A stretch of 64,000 bases of DNA. Origin: Sabethes cyaneus. Its lineage: Eukaryota; Arthropoda; Insecta; Diptera; Culicidae. The notes below the pieces were generated by a model. The model was not told where the DNA came from. It was given only the letters and a program-made list of their open reading frames with translations, and ran no database searches. Shown here one piece after another: positions 45,594 through 55,900 of the stretch (position 1 is its first letter; every line of letters starts with the position of its first letter). A program made the position numbers and the translations under genes. The DNA lies in the NCBI RefSeq assembly GCF_943734655.1, contig NC_071355.1:77327449-77391448 (forward strand), written 5' to 3'.

Positions 45594-46858
45594 CCGCCAT
45601 CCGGGGTGACATTGTGCCACGGGGGTGAGATTGGGCCAAAAACCAAAAATGTTTATTTGTGAAAATTTATTATATCTATAGAATCTGGTGACCTAAATTC
45701 ATACTGATGATGAACATAACATATTTATTCATAACTTAGAGTGGAACACAGATAATATTAGCAAACTATTTAGCCCAAACAGGGCTTCAAAGTTCGCGAT
45801 CAAAAATACCCGGAAATAACGCTTGTAAAAAATGTCACCCATAAACCAACCCAAACAAGAAATCGCATCAACTTGCTATTTTGAAGGTATATAAACTAAT
45901 CATTTACATTGTATTGAAAGGTTATTATGCGTTGGATAAGTTTTGATTACGAAAATAATATTTTTCGAAACTTTGTACTTTTCGAGTTTCATGGGGGTGA
46001 GATTGTGCCAAGCCATAATGATCGATCCTATTTGTGGATTTCATATACACAACAAAAATACGTCAGTATACACCAGTACACCCACATTCCTTACTATTGA
46101 GCACAATATTTTGACAGATTAGATTGCATCATCCATTTTAGAGCAAACAGCATCATATGTTTGCTGAATAATTTAAACTAATTTTTACTTTTTCTCTGGA
46201 AATTTCAGATACTTTGAATAAACACTCTAATATAAGACGAATATATTATACCGTGTATAAACTGCAAGTTTTAAGGATGGGGAGGGGCGTGGGATGTTCT
46301 GCGGCTGCGGGTTCTCGAACGAAGTAATGGTTACTATTGTTAAATGATCAAATAGGTATGCCCCCTTGGGGTACACCCCTTCATATATCTCCCCCTTGTT
46401 AACCCTAGAAACGCTACTTGCTATATAAAGGCTGTCCATTGACTACGAACTCATTTTTAGTTATTTCAGACCTCTTTGGGTTATTTTCGTTCATACTTTT
46501 TGTATGATGCGTTGTTTTTGGCCGATCCCCTGCCCCTAATAGTCCACTTAGTTCATGGACAGCCCCATATGAACTATTTTATACTGATATTTATGTGTAT
46601 TGTTTATAAACATGCTAATGTTCACTGTTTAGATTTTTAGCCTACACCCCCTAGAAGGGGTGAGATTGTGCCAAAGTTCATGCACTTCCAGTAAAATAAG
46701 GTTTCATTGTAACTAAACCATCTCTACGGTAGTTGTTAATTGAACAATTTAGTATAATTTGACAGGTTTGAAATCAACTTAGTTCCTAAATTGCGTGTAT
46801 ACTGAGCTAAAGAACAAAAACATATGCTTTTTTGGCACAATCTCGCCCCGGATGACGG
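45594..46858. mobile_element. 1.27-kb TA-flanked DNA element (CCGYCATCCGGGG)
   Basis: Left end CCGCCATCCGGGGTGACATT (then GTGCCA) and right end complementary to CCGTCATCCGGGGCGAGATT (then GTGCCA), with TA outside both. The core motif GGGGTGAGATTGTGCCA recurs internally at about 45624, 45992 and 46657. No transposase frame. It sits beside the 3' side of the first H2A pseudogene. Confidence 0.82.
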
Positions 46859-46939
46859 TATTGCAAGAAAATATAATAAACTCTTCAATCGTTGAGTGAC
46901 CTAAAAGGACCGATTGTTTGACTATCATAACTCCAGCTC

Positions 46940-47318
46940 GCCATAAACTTGCATTAACGCACTTAACGTAATTCTCTGTTCGGTAAATTGGAATAGCGAT
47001 AACCGCTAACCAGGGCAACGGCTTGGTGCAACAGATCAGCCGGAAAGCCTCAGTAGCTATGCGATCAACGAAGAAATACCACTCCAAGTGGCCAGCTGCA
47101 AGTGATGTGGGATGCTTCTGGTCGTTTTGTTGTCGCGTGCAGCATATTTCCTGCCAATTCCTGAACTTCATATTTAGATATTTTATCACGGCAGCGAAAC
47201 GAGTGCTCCAGCTCCAACACACGCTCAGCATACTTTCCTTTCCTCAGCAGCCGATAAACACGACTGACCGGGAACTGCAGATGTGGACGAGTCGAGCGTG
47301 ACTTTCGTTTGCCCAGGC
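46940..47318 (-). pseudogene. histone H2A pseudogene 1 (decayed)
   Basis: Joining frames on the minus strand gives SRSTRPHLQFPVSRVYRLLR and KGKYAER, then after a shift VCWSWSTRF (in place of VGAGAPV), then VQELAGNMLHATTK and HLQLA. This is the order of the H2A histone fold. Several frameshifts and stops exist, and the C-terminal third is barely recognisable. It lies 1.1 kb from a second H2A pseudogene in the same orientation. Confidence 0.75.
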
Positions 47319-47541
47319 AAACGATGTTGCCAGTAGCTCAGCTAGCGTTTGAATAATGCTGTTCGCCGGCTTACCTCGTGTTATGTACCAGAGCAAGCGA
47401 CAAGAATCGGCCACACCTATTTTTCATGTTCCTTTATTCTATCATGTACGTAAAATAAAATAGAGCATTTCAATTTCAGTCTGAACAAAAGAGCAAAGTT
47501 ACCAGTGAGCCGTTCGCCTTTTACAGCCAAAGAAAAATTAT

Positions 47542-47948
47542 CCCAGATAACACAAAATCGTAATAGAAAGTTCACATTAAATCGTTTTCATGTCAATTTC
47601 ACATTGGAATTGTATAATGATTAGAGTATGTCAAATCGAAGTGAACAATAAGTTGTTTTGCAGTCGTGCGTGTCTTCATATACAATTCATGACTGTGAAT
47701 TATAAAGCAGGATAGACAATTGCAATATTTGATTATATCTTAATCATATATTCAGGAGTATTTAGTTGCGTGTTATAAAAACCGCGCAAAATAGAATTAC
47801 AAATAGCTGTCAAAATTTTCGCACGTATATCGCCTCCACTTTGGTACATATGTGTTCTTATATGGCGTGAAATATAACTTTTTCGTTCAGATATGACTTC
47901 GCATACCTCAGTTGCACTAGAGATATACAAACCAAATGGTTTACTGGG
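47542..47948 (-). mobile_element. MITE family CCCAGTAAACC, uninterrupted copy 3
   Basis: 407 bp in reverse orientation, flanked by AT on both sides. It has neither of the two insertions seen in copy 2. It lies between the two H2A pseudogenes. Confidence 0.87.
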
Positions 47949-48064
47949 ATGTTACGTATTATTACTGTAGGATTGGTGATGAATAAATTTGTGTTGCTAA
48001 AGAAAACCGAGTGAAAAGCCCTAAGTTCCAAGTTTCCTAGGTTTCATTAATTACCGAAAACCGT

Positions 48065-48080
48065 TCTTTGAAGAACGAAC
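48065..48080 (+). other. second histone-like 3' hairpin, no gene attached
   Basis: CGTTCTTTGAAGAACG forms a 6-bp stem with loop TTGA. It is followed by CATATGAAGATG, like the sequence after the H2A pseudogene 2 hairpin (CATATG..CATGAAGAT). No histone frame precedes it on the plus strand. It may mark an eroded neighbouring histone gene or a rearranged duplicate of the H2A 3' region. Confidence 0.35.
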
Positions 48081-48374
48081 AAATTCTCATATGAAGATGC
48101 AAAAGATGTTACTAAAACTATTTCTTTTTATAAAACCCTTGGTTTTATGCATTTTGACGCTTGACCGAATACATTTAGTTGGAGCTGGTATATTTGTTGG
48201 CTGCTTTAGTACCTTCCGAGACGACCAAATTGACCAGCAACAACAAGCGAACAAAAGCGCGAGAGGTGATCGTTTAAAATTATTCTATAAGTAGGGAACA
48301 ATTAGATCAATCTAAATTAAATAGAATTAAAATCAGTGAGTGAAAATTCTTTAAATCTTCATGAACATATGCTT

Positions 48375-48390
48375 CGTTCTTGAAAGAACG
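48375..48390 (-). other. histone mRNA 3' stem-loop of H2A pseudogene 2
   Basis: On the gene strand CGTTCTTTCAAGAACG forms a 6-bp stem and the 4-base loop TTCA, placed 27 bases past the stop codon. Size, loop and spacing match the processing signal of replication-dependent histone mRNAs. Its presence argues that the pseudogene derives from genomic duplication rather than from a polyadenylated mRNA. Confidence 0.65.
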
Positions 48391-48416
48391 GGTTTTCGAC
48401 TTGATATGTTGGAAAT

Positions 48417-48752
48417 TTAAGCCTTCTTTTCCGTCTTTTTGGGCAGCAACAAAACAGTTTGGATGTTCGGAAAGACACTTCTCTGAGCAGTGGTGACACC
48501 GGACAGCAATTTGTTGAACTCTTCGTTGTTGCGGATGGCGAGCTGCAAGTGACGATGATCCTGTCGTTTTGTTGTCGCAAGCAGCATATTTCCTGCCAAT
48601 TCCAGAACTTCGGCAGCCAGATCAGCCATCACGGCAGCGAAACGAGTGCTCCAGCTCCAACATACGCTCAGCATACTTTCCTTTCTTCAGCAACTGATGA
48701 ATACGACCGACCGGGAACTGCAGACGTGCACGACTGCGTCTCCGCTCGTATT
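48417..48752 (-). pseudogene. histone H2A pseudogene 2 (frameshifted)
   Basis: The C-terminal two thirds are well kept in one frame (48674-48417): AAVMADLAAEVLELAGNMLL, then HLQLAIRNNEEFNKLLSGVT and VFPNIQTVLL, ending LPKKTEKKA, the end of a canonical replication-dependent H2A. The N-terminal part is in another frame (RRRSRARLQFPVGRIHQLLK, KGKYAER), so one shift disrupts it. The extreme N-terminus is not recognisable and a start codon is missing. The NKK acidic-patch region carries substitutions (ATTKRQDH for ARDNKKTRI). Confidence 0.85.
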
Positions 48753-48779
48753 GCTGTTGGTGGTACATCTCAATAAGGA

Positions 48780-49580
48780 ATTTTCAAGCCAATTAGCAAT
48801 CAACGAGAAGTAGGGTATAGGATTCCATTTAATTCTCTTGTAACTTTGTTATAGTAGAATTAAATGGAACTTTCCATCAACTTTCTCGGTGATTCCTGAA
48901 TTGTACCAAGACTTGTTCGATAATAATTGGAAATTATTCCAACCAATCACAAAGCGACAATTTCTAGTACGACCGAGTTAGAGTTATTTTCAATTTTTCA
49001 ATGACGCGCATTGAAAATCAATAGTTTTCTATATTTTCAATATTTTCCAAATCGATTTTCCGATCAATTGGTGTAAATATCTTGGAAATATATTGAAAAT
49101 TGACTGAATTATAGGCCGAAGCGTGAAAACCCGTTTCTACTTTGATGACGTCATTTCCAACAACCAATCACGAAGCGAGAATTCTGGTAAAACATAGGTT
49201 CATTATTTTCAATTTTTCAATAGTTCAACGTCAAGAAATCATACGTTTCTTCATTTGGGTCAATTCTTAGAAGATTCTCCGATCGATTGGTGAAAGAATA
49301 TTGAATATCGATCGGAAAACCGCTGAGCTATTAGCGCTCAAAACCTATTATTTTTCGTGACGCTCGCATTTTTCGATTTTTTGGAATGACGCCCTATCTC
49401 AAAACTTGTCGTAAAACGAAGTGGTACGTCAAAAATAAAAAAGATTTGGAGGAATTTGCCACTTTTTCCTGTTTTGTATTAATTCATGAACATTTCCTAA
49501 TTTAAAGCATTTACTTCGGTTATTAAAGATAGCCATTTAATGAAAGATAATCAGAAGAATAATTGACTGTTTTTATAAAT
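48780..49580. other. upstream region of the H2A pseudogene, no gene
   Basis: Contains repeated phrases such as ACCAATCACAAAGCGA / ACCAATCACGAAGCGA and GATTTTCCGATCAATTGG / GATTCTCCGATCGATTGG, spaced about 200 bp apart (48945 vs 49161; 49054 vs 49272). Short regulatory-like or satellite repeats; nothing coding. Confidence 0.5.
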
Positions 49581-49980
49581 ACTAATTTATTTTTACAACT
49601 TACCATACCAAAGACATGACATACCCCAACAAAATTTAATTAGGAGTCATTTTAAAGTTCTTTCACGTTATTTACACAGGAATTAAAGCAATATTGAAAC
49701 AGGAGGAAAGTTAGATCGCACAGCAGCGTAAGTTAATGCAGGGTTTTGGGTAAAAAAGCGAGAATTAAAATAATGTATGTTTCGGAGTGCATTTAACGAA
49801 TAAAATATTTAATACCTTTCTTGAGTTATTCGGGCCAAATTACACAGTTGAAAATTTTGATAAGTTCATTTGCATTCTACCATGCGTTAACAAACTTTAC
49901 ACAATATATCGTAAAAAGTTAACTAGCTACTTTGCTCTGCGCAATACTGTGTAGATCCATACGAGACAATGTATGGCGGT

Positions 49981-52900
49981 TTAAACATCAAGAAAACCTT
50001 TGTTCAGAAATACGGGCAAACATTTTTGCATAACCTCTGCATAACGATGTCTGCGGTAGCCTCCCAGAGCCATTTCTTGCATTTTTTCCGTATCGTTGAC
50101 ATCGAATAATTCGAAGCCTTCTTCCGGGCTGTAGTTTTTTGCGTGTTCTTCCATCATTTCTTCGAATGTTATAATCATAAACGGAAGGAAAGCAGATGTC
50201 AGGAATGATTCTGTAATAGTTAACAGCAATGCATTAATGTGATTATAAACTCAGACACGAACGTTACCTAGGTGACCACATTTGAGAATTTCAACATGAA
50301 GATCAAGCAAAGATGGAATTTTTCCAAGATGACCAAATTTATTCAGCGACGCTGCGAATTCGTCATAGTAGAATTTGATTATTTCATCACGATGGTTTTC
50401 TCTGGTTTCCGTAGAACACAACATGTAGAGAGAGTAGATTATATCGATTGCCGGAGATCCCCACTGGCTGATTTGATAGTCGATCTAAAAGATTGGATTG
50501 AAAATGTTCCGCACGATATAACGTTAGTTTATTAATGTTAAGTACCAATAATATATCCTGTGTGGTTCCGTCGACAATTTTGTACATCATATTTTTGAAG
50601 TGAAAGTCTCCATGGATCAGCACATTATATAGTGTTGATTCTTTCAATTGATAGATTTCACGGATCTTCTTGAAGATTTTGTTCTTGAGGTAATCAATCT
50701 TTTCACTAAAATGTTCATATCCTGGCCATTCTTGGCACACCTTGGCCAACATTCCAATATTAGTCTCCCACATTGTTTCAAATTCCGGACCAGCAATAGA
50801 GGCAAGACCTTTATTTAACGATTTTATTACTGGAACCTATTGGAAATAAATGAGCTGATTGTAACAAATTATTAGCAGATTCAACTACTTCCTACCGTAT
50901 TAGCAAGATGCAGTGATGCTGCATGCCATCTTGCCAATTTTCCATAGGCTATTTTCGTTTCATTCAAATCGAGAAGCTTATTTTTCATCGTGTAGCCCCG
51001 TTTGGAAATGTCTTCGAATACCATCACTATCTTTGGTTCCTTGGCCGAATAGAGCAATCTGAAACGAAACAAAGATTTGTCATAGGGTATGTTGCTGCTT
51101 CGTCGTAATTGCCTATTCCCATCCTATCTAACACAAATTATTAAAAATATCAGCATTTTTGTGGCACACAATGCAAAACTAGTTATTCCCTAATATTTTA
51201 GTTTGTTGTCTATCATACGCGATCAATCAAAGTGAGCTGAGATCTATTTAAATGCTTTTTATCATTAAAGAAGTCCTACCAGCCAAATTTCCTACGTTTT
51301 TTTCGCGCGATGAAGAAGAAAATGTCGACTAATCGTTTTAATTTCCGTCATTCAAAAATGAAAATAACTCACGCAAGGCATTGTCATATTCTACAACCAG
51401 GAAAACTTGCCTGACCTGCAGACATTTTGCAGAATAACATTTTTCGTGCCGTCTAACACAAATACATACGCGTTAGCTTCGTAAACATTGTTGTGATTTT
51501 TAGTTTGGACGATGAAAAATTTTGATGGACGGATTTTAAAACGGTCCGACGAATTTAAGATATAAAGTCAGTTGCATAATTTCAATAATATGCTTTAATA
51601 ATCGCTTTTCACTGGCTTCGAAGTTCACGGATCGGAAGGTAAGTGTGTTTTAGTCAAATCAGCACAAGAACTTTTGGAGTATTCATTAAATTCATCCAAC
51701 AAATGATGGAAATTAGAATGGTTTTTCTTACTACGACGGGAATTAGAAATAAACCCTATATAGGTATTTACAGACTGGTGGAAGAAATAATTGTAGCAAC
51801 TATGAAAAAAATAAACATATGTGAGTTATGGACATTTGTTCTATGTAGAAGTTGGGACTTAGTATTTGAGGTTCTATTGAGTTGCTTAAAAGCGACTATT
51901 TCGAAATTCATCTCATTTTTCTCTATTAGATTTTTACTGCCTAAGTTTAATTTTTTATTAACATCCCTTGATTTAATTTTCCATTTTCCATATTCAGTAA
52001 TTTTCCATATGCTACGTATACCCTAAAATCGCCTTTTAAGTGCTTTTCAGGTTACTATTGTTACATGAATTTAGACATTTTTTAATCAAATTTTACACAC
52101 TTTTTTACGTGAATTTGTGATTTTACACGATTTTGACTCACGCGGAACGTACATCCTTCGTGTAACAAGTGACTTTTGTGACTATTTGCTATTTGCGTTT
52201 TCCAAAATACGATCATAACTAATCTTTCGTACGGAGGGCTCTGTAGCCACAAGGTTACCGAGTCTGCATTGACAAGCGAATGGTCGGGGGGTTCGAATCT
52301 TAGAAGAACCAGGCCATCATTCGATACCAAAGTGATTTTAGCATATGGGTTTCTTCTCAGGCCCCTCAGCACAGTTCCTTCATGGAAAATTGGTAAAAAA
52401 TAAGAAATCAGCATTGGGCAGACTATTATTTTGATAAAAGAAAACTTTTCCAAATTAAATTCCACTAATTTTATTTATTCGCGACAGATACGTTTTTCGC
52501 TTACGACTTGCAGGCTTTATCAGTGTCTGTTTTCGAACTGATGAAGCTTGCAAGTCGTGTGCGAAATTCGTATCTGTCGCGAGAAAAAAAAATTGTATAA
52601 TTTAATTTGGAAATTACTCTTTTATTTAATTTCAGGTTTCGTATTCTACTACCTATGGCCTATGATTATTTTTATTTTTTATCTATTTTTGTTTGTTATT
52701 TACGATCATATGCTGTATGTTTGTTTATTATCAGGCAATACCAGGCCAAAAAATCCTTGGGCTTAAACGACTTTCTAAGGCTTGGCCCTTCTTTATTGTC
52801 AGATCGCAGCCGGCTGTTAGAGTACAGGACAATTACGAGACTAGTGCAATGATCCTACTGAATCTACCTAGCGGCACCGCCCAGCCGAAATTCGAACATA

Positions 52901-55900
52901 CGACGACTGGTTTGTTAGACCAGTCATACAAGGTCAAATTAAAGTTGGTTCGGGAGCAGAAATTGGGAGGGACAATGATAAAATAAAATTTGGACAACAA
53001 ATTACAAAGAAAAAGGTTAGAATTGCGATCTAATGGGTTAAGATGAAAATGTTATAAGTACTTTTTTATACGGTAGTTTTTTTATAATCGAAAAAGGAAA
53101 CGGTAAAAGAAAATAATAACAAAGGTTGAAAGTAAAAAATAACAAAGGTGTTTATATTATCTCAGAAGAAACAAGACATGCAGGGGATTGGGGATAGAGC
53201 GGAAAATTAGGTCATTTAAGCAACGCTTATTAAATTTGAATAACGGTCCTCTTTATCCAAGCTGGGGAATACGCGGATCGAATCAAGCTATATTTTGAGC
53301 CAATTATAACCGGTTTCGAATCCAAATCTTTTCTCAGTTCCAGCCCATGTAGATCGCAGATATTGGTGAACCTTTGAATCACAGTGGACTGGATTGGTTG
53401 AAAATGATAAATGTTTATCAATGGCTTCCACGATTCAAGAATGATAGAGAAGATGTGGAATACCGAATAATGCTTTCGCAAATGATGTGGTTTTGCGAAA
53501 GTTTCCAAGAAAATGTTGTTATATGGGACTCGTGATAATGAAGTATAACATACCGAAAAAAACAATTGATAGAATTTTATCTATAAAACGAAGTCTAAGG
53601 ACATTTAACAAGATAGTTGAAGATTACAATTGCGTAACAACGGCCTTTTCTATCGTGCAAGAATCATCACCATTTTTTGAATAAAAATGCTTTTTTTGCA
53701 TTAACACTTCTCGCACACGCTTAATCTGCTTCTTGGTTATTATTTCGTATATTCTAAACTTTTTTGGACTATACAATCATTGAATTGCAAAAACTATTGA
53801 ATTTTGATGCGCTTTTTGAACAAGCAAATCCTGGTCAATAACGGAATAGCAGCACACGGGCGGTATCCTATGCTTATGCTACTTTTTGAACAAGCAAATC
53901 AATATATTTCGGAATTATTTGTTGCTTTTCAATAAGTTATAGATGATGGCAAGTTGGCAATTGGGTACCTATGTCTAGAAACATTTGTTGTTCGGCTTGT
54001 TTTGTTGTAAAATGATAGAATGGTGTTGTAGATATTGAATGAATACTTTTTGGATTTTTGCTTTGGATATCTTTAAACAGGTGATAGATAAAATTTATTA
54101 TATGTTAAAATAAATATTACTTAGTATTATATATTTTGGTAACTTGATATAATCTATGGTGAATAACCCTCTGGGTTTAAACCACTTTAATAAAAAAAAA
54201 TTATAATTAGGTATTTGGCGTGTTTTATTTATTTTAAGAGAGCGAAATGATGCGCTATAATCTTGGCCTATTGTAGCCTGATTTTGGTTAATGCCATAAG
54301 TTCATCCCCAAGGGTTCTTTATTAGCAAACATACTCCCAACGTTTATAATGATGGTACTGTAGTCCCCGCTTCTTCTTCCCCTGTAGATTCGAAAATGTA
54401 TCGTTGGTTAAATTATGTTTGATCTTGATACATTTTAAAAAATCATCTCTGCGGCAGATGTTGCTCAGTTGGCGTGGCCAATTTATTTTGTAAAAACATA
54501 TATTTGATATATAATAGTACGTATAATAATAAATAATAATACAGACAAGATGTGTGTTTGAGATTAGTTCTAACAAACACCAGGATCAAACTGGCTGAGT
54601 AAACATCAGATTGATTGGAGCAAATCAATACATTTCAGTTCATGGAAGTTATCACTAATAAACGAAATGGTTTTTGTAACATTTAATTGACTTGTTATAT
54701 AGATCCATTTTGGTTTATTTTGAGACATATAGTGTTTTAGTGAAGTTTAAAGCGTATTGAGTGTGTTTTATGTATTTTGGACAGGCGTTACACGTACGCT
54801 ATTATGGTCATTTACGGCAAAATCAAAAAGAAATGTCCTTCTACAACGGAAAGGTTTTTACGACGTAAATTTTCAAACAGAAAGTGGCACGCCCCGGTCA
54901 ACATTGTTACATAACATTAACCAGATTGTTACGTAACTGTGTTATGATGTGACGTTGAAATTACGTAACCTGAGAGTAACATGATGGTTGAAATTTCCCA
55001 CTTTTTTACATAACATTGTTACATTACAATGTAACATTGCGGTAATGTTTATAATGTGAGGTTGTAGTTACGTAACCTGAGAGTAACAGGATGGTTGAAA
55101 TTTCCCACTTTTTTACATAACATTGTTACATTACAATGTAACATTGCGATAATGTTTATGATGTGAGGTTGTAGTAACCATTGTTATGTAACAATCCTAT
55201 TATTTCTGTTATGTAACAATATAAATGTTTTTGTAACGTCACAAAAAATACTTAACTGTGACACCTCAATAATACTTGCCACCAGAATGTATGTACAGCC
55301 TCGAAAATATATGCGAATTGACTAACTGCTAGCAAGTGCACTTAAAAGCTGATCATAAACTCACGCAGTTTACGATTAGCTTGCAAGCGCATTTACTAGC
55401 AGCTACATAGTCAATTCACCTAGTATTTTCGAGACTTTACATATATTCAGACCTCCGTCACCAATCTTTGTTCCTTAAATAATCGACAAATAAAAAGTAC
55501 ATTTAGATTCCAAATCATTTATTGCGGAGTTTCCACCTATTTAGAGTCCCACGCGAAAATTATTAGCGTGGTTATTTTCTGTGTTTACCACAGATATTTG
55601 CAATTTAGCAATTTAAACCATCAGTTGGTCGTTATTGCCTCCCCACTGCACCCCTCCTTGCTTGACATGCATAGTTTCAGTGTATTTAGTAGGTACAGGA
55701 TAATTATTATTAAAAAACGTATTTGCGTAGGACTCGTAAAATTTCTGCAAGGTACAATATTATTCGATTCCTTTTAATTCATGTAGGGTAGATGCTCGAG
55801 TAGTTGTGGTAGTACCTATAGTGGTGGAAACTTTAAATATTCCGTTATTTTTGCAGATTTTGGTACAGTTTGACAAGTATCGATATACCAGTACCAGTTT

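Noticed and set aside
52548..52583. CTGATGA ... GAAA in the 165-bp palindrome, reminiscent of a hammerhead ribozyme core
   Set aside because: Helices I and III cannot be formed around a cleavage triplet: the CTGATGA lies within one arm of a simple palindrome, and the sequence after GAAA pairs with the outer left arm rather than with bases before a GUC.
53233..53565. 111-codon minus-strand frame inside the EcKL intron
   Set aside because: No recognisable family, no splice or UTR context, and AT-rich repeat surroundings. Length is within chance expectation for such a window.
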